Assembly (NCBI GenBank): GCA_964519835.1
Contig: CAZFLD010000008.1
Span: forward strand, 27,333 to 91,332
Reading direction: 5' to 3'
Length of the DNA: 64,000 bases
Origin: CAZFLD01 sp964519835
Lineage (GTDB): Bacteria; Spirochaetota; Spirochaetia; DSM-27196; CAZFLD01
This document shows, piece after piece, positions 58,169 to 64,000 of the stretch. Position numbers and translations under genes: made by a program. The notes under the pieces are model-generated. The model was given only the letters and a program-made list of their open reading frames with translations, made no database searches and was not told the DNA's origin. Every line of letters begins with the position of its first letter. The stretch's first letter is position 1.

Positions 58169-59490
58169 GTCGTTCCGAAGAGCTCGACGAGCTCGCGGTC
58201 TATGTACACGTGCCGTTTTGCCGCGAACGGTGTGACTACTGTGACTTTTTTAGTGTGGCCGGGGCCGGGCAAGCGATGATGGCACGGACCGTGGCCGTCA
58301 CGCTCGAGGAACTTGTCGTCGAGCTGAATCGAATACAACCCGGGAGAGTGACAAGCTTGTACTTCGGAGGGGGCACGCCGTCTCACTTGGGCCACAAGCT
58401 TTTATCACAACTGTTGCAGGGCGTTGTCGTGGCCGCGGGGGCGGACCGGAGGGAGCCGGGCTCTGTTTCGGGCCCAACGGAGGGCGGAATCGACCCGGCG
58501 GACCGCCACGCCCGCGAGGACGAGGGCGCGACCGCCGGGCCCGAGGTTACCGTAGAGCTCAATCCGGAGGACGTCGACGAGGAGTTGTTGGCGGTCCTCG
58601 CGGACGCGGCGGTAACACGTGTGAGCGTCGGGGTTCAGTCCTTTGATGCGCGCCGTCGCCGTTCCATCGGCCGGGCCTCATGGGAGTATCCCGCAGAACG
58701 AGCCCTCGAGCTTCTGGACGGCCGATTCGCGATCAACGTCGATGTAATTTCCTCGCTGCCCAAGCACGGCCCCGCGCGGAGTGCCCTCGGTAGGGAAATA
58801 GGGGCCGTAACCGCGGACATAGAACGGGCGCTCGCGTTTGGCGTCGAACATCTGTCCGTCTACAGCCTGACTTTGGACTCGGATCGCCGGGGTCTCCTTG
58901 CGTCCCTGGCGGAAGAGGACCTGTTCGACGCCGATGACGAGGCCGAGATAGACGAGGCGGTCATGGCGGCAGTTCAGGACCGTGGCCTCGGGCGTTACGA
59001 AATCTCCGCCTACGCGCAAACGGGCGCCGAGTGCCGACACAACTTAGCCTACTGGCACCTAAAACCGTACCTCGGCGTTGGTCCCGGGGCGGTCTCGACG
59101 TTGCCCGGGGGGCCAACCGGTGTACAGAGGATCACACGGCAGGAGCAACTCCCATCAGCTGTGAACCGCCCTATCGAGAAAGAGGTAGAAAACATCGGAC
59201 CGCGACAATTTCTCGAAGACTATCTGCTGATGGGTCTTCGCTTGACCCGCGGCCTCGACCGGGCACGGTTTCGCCGGCTCTTTGGCGGCGAACTCTGGGA
59301 GTTTGCACCCCGCACCTACGACAGATGGCAGGAAAAAGGGCTGATGCGGACCACCACCACGCACTATCGCCCGACAAACGGATTCCATGCCTTGCTCAAC
59401 GCCAGGCTAAGAGAGATATTCGCGGAAATCGGCGAGCCTTCGAAGGGCGTTGATGCCGGACGCCGTCCGCCCAGCCGGCCGAGTTATTGA
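58165..59490 (+). CDS. hemW: HemW-like radical SAM protein (heme chaperone)
   Basis: 441 residues from GTG 58165, in a 4-nt overlap. Radical-SAM cysteines Cys19, Cys23 and Cys26 lie in PFCRERCDYCDFF. LYFGGGTPSHLG and VSVGVQSFDARRRRSIGR are typical. The HNLAYW motif, the heme-binding HNxxYW signature of HemW, is present, so this is HemW and not the coproporphyrinogen oxidase HemN. An insertion of ~45 Gly/Asp-rich residues lies after the GGGTPS motif. It ends at a TGA that overlaps the yebC promoter. Confidence 0.9.
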   Translation: MSRSEELDELAVYVHVPFCRERCDYCDFFSVAGAGQAMMARTVAVTLEELVVELNRIQPGRVTSLYFGGGTPSHLGHKLLSQLLQGVVVAAGADRREPGSVSGPTEGGIDPADRHAREDEGATAGPEVTVELNPEDVDEELLAVLADAAVTRVSVGVQSFDARRRRSIGRASWEYPAERALELLDGRFAINVDVISSLPKHGPARSALGREIGAVTADIERALAFGVEHLSVYSLTLDSDRRGLLASLAEEDLFDADDEAEIDEAVMAAVQDRGLGRYEISAYAQTGAECRHNLAYWHLKPYLGVGPGAVSTLPGGPTGVQRITRQEQLPSAVNRPIEKEVENIGPRQFLEDYLLMGLRLTRGLDRARFRRLFGGELWEFAPRTYDRWQEKGLMRTTTTHYRPTNGFHALLNARLREIFAEIGEPSKGVDAGRRPPSRPSY

Positions 59491-59515
59491 CAGCGACACC
59501 CCCTCATGGTAGTTT
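59487..59515 (+). promoter_or_regulatory. Promoter of yebC-ruvCAB
   Basis: TTGACA at 59487-59492 overlaps the hemW stop codon. A 17-nt spacer leads to TAGTTT at 59510-59515. The same pair (TTGACA, TAGTTT) precedes phoH. Confidence 0.6.
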
Positions 59516-59662
59516 TTTCTGCCTATACGCAACCGTCTTTCCGGCGATACGCTGTCCCGTTCAGGCCGACGACGGACTCGAAGCATACCGACGGAGCCCA
59601 ACTACGGTCCCGGGGACGCAGACGCAGACGCAGGTGATAGGGAAGCTCAAGAAGGAGAACGT
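59516..59662 (+). other. Long untranslated leader of yebC
   Basis: About 140 nt from the predicted start of transcription (~59522) to the yebC ATG, the longest leader in the window. It contains GACGCA three times in a row (59618-59635) and AAGAAGGAG before the ATG. No riboswitch or attenuator fold was recognised by eye. Confidence 0.4.
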
Positions 59663-60409
59663 ATGTCTGGTCACAGCAAATGGGCGACCATTAAGCACAA
59701 AAAAGGCGCCGCAGATGCCAAACGTGGCAAACTCTTTACCAAACTCATCAAAGAAATCACCGTTGCCGCCCGAATCGGCGGAGGCGACATAGAGGCAAAT
59801 CCCCGGCTTCGCACCGCGGTGCTCAAGGCGAAAACCGCGAATATGCCAAAGGACAACATTGATCGCGCAATCAAAAAAGGCACCGGTGACCTCGACGGCG
59901 TCGACTACGTCGAGATCGTGTACGAGGGCTACGGTCCGGGCGGTGTTGCCCTGATGATCGACTGCCTTACGGATAACAAAAACCGGACCGCTGCCGATGT
60001 GCGTAGCATCCTCTCCAAGGGAGGCGGCAACCTTGGTGAGACCGGCTGCGTGTCCTACCTCTTTTCGCGAAAGGGCGTTATCAGCTATCCGTCGGAAACT
60101 TACGAAGAAGAGAAGGTGCTCGAACAGGCCATTGAGGCCGGCGCCGAGGACGTTCAAGCCCAGGGCGACTCGGTTGTCGTGAGTACGGCGCCCGAGGACT
60201 TCGACGATGTACTGTCCGCGTTGCAGGGAGCGGGTTTTGAAGAGAGTTTCGCGGAAGTGGGTATGGTTCCGGAGGCCACGGTTTCCTTGGACGCGGACGG
60301 CACCCGAAAGGCCCTACGCCTTATTGAGAATCTCGACGACCATGACGACATACAGTCGGTGTCCACCAACTTAGATATTCCGGACGACTTCGACTTCGAC
60401 GAGGAATAG
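59663..60409 (+). CDS. yebC: YebC/PmpR-family protein
   Basis: 248 residues. The N-terminus SGHSKWATIKHKKGAADAKR and TKLIKEITVAARIGGGD are diagnostic. Other blocks are AKTANMPKDNIDRAIKKGTG and YEGYGPGGVALMIDCLTDNK. The C-terminus is acidic. YebC proteins act as transcription regulators or, as recently shown for some, relieve ribosome stalling at proline runs. The usual neighbour is ruvCAB, as here: ruvC begins within 4 nt of the stop. Confidence 0.97.
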   Translation: MSGHSKWATIKHKKGAADAKRGKLFTKLIKEITVAARIGGGDIEANPRLRTAVLKAKTANMPKDNIDRAIKKGTGDLDGVDYVEIVYEGYGPGGVALMIDCLTDNKNRTAADVRSILSKGGGNLGETGCVSYLFSRKGVISYPSETYEEEKVLEQAIEAGAEDVQAQGDSVVVSTAPEDFDDVLSALQGAGFEESFAEVGMVPEATVSLDADGTRKALRLIENLDDHDDIQSVSTNLDIPDDFDFDEE

Positions 60410-60412
60410 CGT

Positions 60413-60934
60413 ATTTCGCTTCTGCGGATCCTCGGCGTTGATCCGGGTCTCGCAGCAACCGGCCTCGCCGTGATCGATGCCGATGGGAACTCCGTTCGCG
60501 AGCGCTATGCCGGCGTAGTGACCACTTCACCAGACGAAACGCCGGGGGCTCGGCTCGCCCGCATTTACAAGTCCGTTGCCGACCTCGTGGCTGAGTGGCG
60601 GCCTACGGAGGCCGGGGTGGAGTCCCTCTACTTTGCCAGAAACGCCTCGAGCGCTATGCCGGTGGCCCAGGCCCGGGGCGTTGTGCTTTTGGCGTTGGAA
60701 CACCACGGCATCCCTGCGGCAGAGTACCCGCCGCAGGCCATAAAACAGGCGATCGTCGGTACGGGCCGCGCCGACAAGGCGCAGGTGCAGGAGCTTGTTC
60801 GTGTTATCCTCGGCCTGACCGAGATCCCAAAGCCGGATCATGCCGCGGATGCGTTGGCCGCCGCACTGTGCCACTTTCATAGCTCGGCGCAACAGCGTAT
60901 CCTCAACCGGGAGAAGGGGCGGACCCAGGGATGA
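60413..60934 (+). CDS. ruvC: Holliday junction resolvase RuvC
   Basis: 173 residues if read from ATT 60413. The conserved start LRILGVDPGLAATGLAVIDA lies upstream of GTG 60470, the first conventional start, which would remove the first catalytic Asp (in VDPG). The frame opens only after the yebC stop at 60409. ATT 60413 lies 7 nt after GAGGA (60401-60405); CTG 60422 would give the canonical MRILGVDPG but lies 16 nt from that site. The other active-site residues are in GVESLYFARN and PDHAADALAAAL. It cuts Holliday junctions moved by RuvAB. It overlaps ruvA by 4 nt. Confidence 0.93.
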   Translation: MSLLRILGVDPGLAATGLAVIDADGNSVRERYAGVVTTSPDETPGARLARIYKSVADLVAEWRPTEAGVESLYFARNASSAMPVAQARGVVLLALEHHGIPAAEYPPQAIKQAIVGTGRADKAQVQELVRVILGLTEIPKPDHAADALAAALCHFHSSAQQRILNREKGRTQG

Positions 60935-61539
60935 TAAACAGCGTCACCGGCACAATCACACGCCGCTCACCGGGCGGCTTTTGTATTCAAACCGGTGGAA
61001 TCGAATTTGAAGTCGAGGCGTCCCAAACGACGATCCGCAGCCTGCCGCCGATAGGGGCCCAGACACGTGTCCTCATCTTCCTGCTCCACCGCGAAGACGC
61101 AATGCGGCTCTACGGGTTCTCGGATGAGGAGGAGCGCTATCTCTTCCACCAGCTTATGCGCGTAAGCGGAATCGGAGCCAAACAGGCACTTCGCATCCTC
61201 TCAGGATCAACCCCGACTCAGCTCCGGCTTATCCTCGAAAGTGAGGATGTGCCGTCTCTGACGCGAATCCCTGGGCTGGGTACCAAAACAGCCCAAAAAA
61301 TCATCCTCACCTTACGGGGAAGCCTTGTTCCCGCCGAGACCAAAGGCGATGAGTCCGTCGAGGACGAGATTGTCGAAGGGCTTGTGGCAATGGGGTTTGA
61401 TCGGGGCAAAGCAAAGGAGGCCGTCCGAAGGATTACGGACGAGCTTGTCGCCGAGGGCGTCCCCGCGACCGACCGAGAGGGCGAGGTCTTTCGACGATCG
61501 ATTGTGGCACTCAGCGGTCCGACCGCCGGAAGGGAGTAG
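60931..61539 (+). CDS. ruvA: Holliday junction DNA helicase subunit RuvA
   Basis: 202 residues. Domain I is the OB fold (INSVTGTITRRSPGGFCIQT). Domain II holds two helix-hairpin-helix motifs (LMRVSGIGAKQALRILSG and LTRIPGLGTKTAQKIILTLR). Domain III (~150-195, VEGLVAMGFDRGKAKEAVRR) contacts RuvB. It binds the four-way junction as a tetramer. ATG 60931 overlaps the ruvC stop. Confidence 0.96.
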   Translation: MINSVTGTITRRSPGGFCIQTGGIEFEVEASQTTIRSLPPIGAQTRVLIFLLHREDAMRLYGFSDEEERYLFHQLMRVSGIGAKQALRILSGSTPTQLRLILESEDVPSLTRIPGLGTKTAQKIILTLRGSLVPAETKGDESVEDEIVEGLVAMGFDRGKAKEAVRRITDELVAEGVPATDREGEVFRRSIVALSGPTAGRE

Positions 61540-61542
61540 GCG

Positions 61543-62586
61543 ATGGACGGTGCGCACGAAGCCGGCTTTCTCCATAGCGAAGACCAAGAAACCGACGCCG
61601 GCGATCAGTCGTTACGCCCGTCACGATTAGACGAGTTTCAGGGCCAGGCGGCAATCAAGGCCAATCTCAAGGTATTTATCGATGCCGCCAAGGCCAGGGA
61701 AGACGCTCTAGACCACGTCTTTATTAGCGGCCCGCCCGGGCTCGGGAAAACAACACTCGCCTCGATCATGGCTCACGAGCTTGGCGTCGAATTTCGTGTG
61801 ACAAGCGCCCCGGCGGTGGAAAAACCAAAGGACGTAGCGGGCATTCTCACCGCAATCTCCCCCAAGACCGTGTTTTTTATCGACGAGATTCACCGCCTGA
61901 AGCCCGCCATCGAGGAGATGCTCTACATAGCGATGGAGGACTATGAGCTCGACTGGGTGATTGGCCAAGGGCCCGCAGCCCGCACGATTCGTATCCCTGT
62001 CCCGCCTTTTACGCTTGTCGGCGCCACCACAAAGGCGGGTCTTGTTTCGGGTCCGCTTTTTAGCCGGTTCGGCATCAACGTACGGATCGATCTCTACGGC
62101 GAGGAAGAGATTGCAAACGTCATTCGCCGCAGCGCCACGATTCTCGGAGTCGAGATCGAGGAAGACGCAGTTGCTCTCACGGCCGCGTGTTCTCGCGGAA
62201 CGCCCCGCGTCGCCAACCGGCTGCTCCGCCGCCTTAGGGATTTCGCGCAGGTCTTAGGGGACGGCAGGATCGACAAGAAGATCGTGGATACGGCCTTCTC
62301 GCGTCTCGAGATCGATGCCGCGGGGCTCGAAGCCCACGACAGGGAGATTCTCCGGACCATCATTCAGATCTATCAGGGCGGCCCCGTTGGCGCCGAGACG
62401 CTCGCCGTCTCCGTCGGCGAGGCCATCGATACGCTCGAGGACTTTTACGAGCCGTATTTGATCCGCCGTGGACTGCTAAAGCGGACGCCCCGAGGGCGTG
62501 TTGTTACCGGTCTTGCCTACAGGCATCTCGGGCTTCCCGAACCGCAGAATCCAAACGCACATGAAGACCAAAGCCTTCTCTTTTGA
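61543..62586 (+). CDS. ruvB: Holliday junction DNA helicase RuvB
   Basis: 347 residues. Walker A GPPGLGKTTLA and Walker B FIDEIHRLKP are intact. LRPSRLDEFQGQ opens the AAA+ domain, GATTKAGLVSGPLFSRFG is sensor 1 and adjoining sequence, and the winged-helix domain ends PRGRVVTGLAYRHLG. It is the motor that drives branch migration with RuvA. GAAGGGAG precedes the start. The last 26 nt overlap queA. Confidence 0.97.
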   Translation: MDGAHEAGFLHSEDQETDAGDQSLRPSRLDEFQGQAAIKANLKVFIDAAKAREDALDHVFISGPPGLGKTTLASIMAHELGVEFRVTSAPAVEKPKDVAGILTAISPKTVFFIDEIHRLKPAIEEMLYIAMEDYELDWVIGQGPAARTIRIPVPPFTLVGATTKAGLVSGPLFSRFGINVRIDLYGEEEIANVIRRSATILGVEIEEDAVALTAACSRGTPRVANRLLRRLRDFAQVLGDGRIDKKIVDTAFSRLEIDAAGLEAHDREILRTIIQIYQGGPVGAETLAVSVGEAIDTLEDFYEPYLIRRGLLKRTPRGRVVTGLAYRHLGLPEPQNPNAHEDQSLLF

Positions 62587-63640
62587 GCTCCCACCGGAGC
62601 TGATCGCCCAGCACCCGAGCCAAAAACGGGACGATGCCCGCCTCCTTGTCGTGCGTGGAGAGACGCCGGCCGACTACGATGCTGCACAAAAGGACACAAC
62701 CGCTACGCGTGCAAACACAAGCCGTCACCTCGAGCACGTTCGTGTCTCCGACTTACCCCGAGTCCTTCCGAAACAATCGCTTCTCGTCCTGAACGACACC
62801 CGTGTCAGAAAAGCCCGGTTGTACGCTTCCGTCGACGGTCTATCCCAGAAGGCGGAGATCCTCTTTGTCCGGCCTCTCAGTGAGGCTCGATGGGAGGCCT
62901 TTGCCAAGCCGTTGCGACGCTTAAAACCGGGGCGATCACTGGAACTGCCGGGCGGTCTCGCTGCAACTGTTGCTGAGCGATTGTCGGACACGATTATCGT
63001 GGAGACGGACACCCCCCTGAGAGAGGAGTTTTTCGAGGCCCATGGACACGTCCCGCTACCGCCGTACATCAAGCGGGAGGATGAGGAGTCCGACCGCGAC
63101 CGGTATCAGACCGTATATGCCCGTCATCTCGGCTCGGCGGCCGCACCAACGGCGGGCCTCCACTTTACGGATCAACTCCTCGCCTCAATTGAGGCTGCCG
63201 GCCATCAAACGGTTTTTGTGACGCTCCACGTCGGGCTCGGCACCTTTTCGCCTGTGCGGGCGGAGAACATAGAGGATCACAAGATGCATCTTGAACGCTA
63301 CAGCATCTCTGCGGAGGCCGCCGCGGCAATCAACCACGCAAAGGAGTCGGGCCGCCCGGTAGTGGCGGTGGGAACGACCGTAGTGCGAGCTCTCGAAGCC
63401 GCCGCCCGCTCGACCGACGCCCAGGTCTCCACCGGCGAGAATGAGACCGACATCTTTATCACTCCGGGCTTCGACTTCAGAATCATTGATGCATTGTTCA
63501 CAAACTTTCACATCCCGGAGTCCACACTCCTGATGCTGGTCTCCGCCTTTGCGGGCAAGGACACCGTCGACCGCGCCTACACCAACGCCATCCACCACCA
63601 CTACCGCTTCTTTTCTTACGGCGACGCTACTCTTTTGCGC
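62561..63640 (+). CDS. queA: tRNA ribosyltransferase-isomerase QueA, 3' end lost at a junction
   Basis: About 359 residues can be assigned, beginning TKAFSFELPPELIAQHPSQK inside the end of ruvB. VLNDTRVRKARL, HVPLPPYIKRED, AAPTAGLHFTDQLL, FVTLHVGLGTFSPVR, VAVGTTVVRALE and NFHIPESTLLMLVSAFAG are the family blocks. The near-C-terminal HHHYRFFSYGDATLL ends at about 63637. No stop codon follows; the frame runs open to the window end through sequence that is antisense flotillin. QueA transfers the ribose of SAM to preQ1 in tRNA, the penultimate step of queuosine synthesis. Catalytic regions are complete, so the native gene probably ended soon after 63640. Confidence 0.9.
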
Positions 63641-63645
63641 GAGGG
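63632..63645. other. Novel joint between queA and flotillin sequence
   Basis: Left of this point the plus strand codes for QueA; right of it the minus strand codes for flotillin. Both proteins stop resembling their families at the same place, and base composition rises in G+C to the right. The join is either a chimeric assembly or a real rearrangement breakpoint. It cannot be placed more exactly than about 10 nt. Confidence 0.7.
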
Positions 63646-64000
63646 CCACATCACCGCGCCGCCGCGCCTCGGCCTGGCGCTCGGCGAGCGAGGCTTCGTA
63701 CTCGGCGATTGCGCCTTTCGACTCGTTCTCGCCCTGCACGGCGTTGGCTTCGAGTTCCGCGACGCGAATACGCTGCTCGCTCATCGCCTGCTTGCGGCCC
63801 TGCTCGGCTTCGCTCTTCTGCTGCGCCACGACAACCTCGCGGTCGCGTTCGGACTTCGCCTCGCCGGAAATGCCCTGGGCCTCGAGTTCGGCGACGGTGA
63901 TGCGCTGGTTGCGCTCCGCCTCCTCCCGGCCGACCGCCGCCTGCGACCGCTGGCTGGCGACCTGCACGTCGCGCTGGCGGTAGGCCGTCGCCTGACCGAT
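63640..64000 (-). CDS. Flotillin-family protein fragment (both ends missing)
   Basis: On the minus strand the frame enters at the window edge as IGQATAYRQRDVQVASQRSQ and continues AAVGREEAERNQRITVAELE, GENESKGAIAEYEASLAERQ and AEARRRGDVALA. This is the Ala/Glu-rich heptad region of flotillin/YqiK-type membrane proteins. About 120 residues are flotillin-like. Beyond ~63640 the same frame passes into the reverse complement of queA and the similarity ends. The SPFH domain lies outside the window, and the C-terminus is lost at the junction. Its G+C content is higher than that of neighbouring genes. Confidence 0.75.

Noticed and set aside
63185..63967. A 260-codon minus-strand frame as one complete gene
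   Set aside because: Only the part right of ~63640 is flotillin; the rest is antisense queA, with no family resemblance.

Overview
The window reads as one stretch of chromosome from a spirochaete (phylum Spirochaetota), roughly 60% G+C. The main evidence is a V-type ATPase operon in the spirochaetal order atpE-DUF2764-atpA-atpB-atpD-atpI-atpK. Supporting evidence is a large set of signal-peptide lipoproteins and TPR proteins, an LptD-like outer-membrane protein, and spirochaete-style glycolysis and secretion loci. Genes are tightly packed, with many 4-nt or longer overlaps. No prophage, insertion sequence, CRISPR array or tRNA gene was found.

Layout. 1-2.8 kb: the 3' end of mutS2, two lipoproteins and a small conserved protein. 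2.8-10.2 kb: V-ATPase operon. 10.3-21.8 kb: a TPR protein, uvrA, an LptD-like barrel, then phoH-ybeY-corC-TPR. 21.9-25.5 kb: gap-pgk-tpiA-secG behind a strong promoter. 25.5-32.9 kb: a small flavodoxin-like protein, a DnaJ-domain protein, a PpiC foldase, nusB, a TPR protein, map, an HtrA protease and a phosphoribosyltransferase. 32.9-38.0 kb: a 1,692-residue surface protein of Ig-like modules plus a beta-helix. 38.0-40.0 kb (minus strand): a lipoprotein and a small outer-membrane protein. 40.1-46.5 kb: folD, a PurH split into two genes, an LCP-family protein, two small membrane proteins and a SPOR protein. 46.5-48.0 kb (minus): a lipoprotein. 48.1-52.6 kb: purB-guaB-guaA. 52.7-56.3 kb (minus): tmRNA, an inositol-monophosphatase-family enzyme, smpB and a PEGA/FGE-like anchored protein. 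56.3-63.6 kb: two tandem signal peptidases, hemW, yebC, ruvC-ruvA-ruvB and queA. The last ~360 bp is antisense flotillin sequence joined directly to the 3' end of queA.

Genes that work together: FolD makes 10-formyl-THF, the cofactor of the AICAR transformylase encoded two genes downstream, and purB-guaB-guaA continue purine synthesis to AMP and GMP. tmRNA and SmpB, the two parts of ribosome rescue, lie 1 kb apart. RuvABC form one Holliday-junction operon. Two LepB-like peptidases, SecG, LptD-like, PpiC and HtrA proteins serve export and the outer membrane.

The least expected structure is in the promoters. Every divergent gene pair in the window (folD/OMP, purB/lipoprotein, lepB/PEGA-FGE) is separated by only 62-75 bp. 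Each gap holds two back-to-back sigma70-like promoters with overlapping or abutting -35 boxes, and each -10 box lies 5-8 nt before the start codon, so the mRNAs should be leaderless. A further leaderless candidate is the lipoprotein at 555. Separately, three genes whose conserved N-termini are clear (LptD-like, phoH, ruvC) have no ATG/GTG/TTG where the protein must begin; instead a near-cognate codon (ACG, ATA, ATT) stands behind a Shine-Dalgarno sequence. All calls come from reading the sequence; no database search was run.
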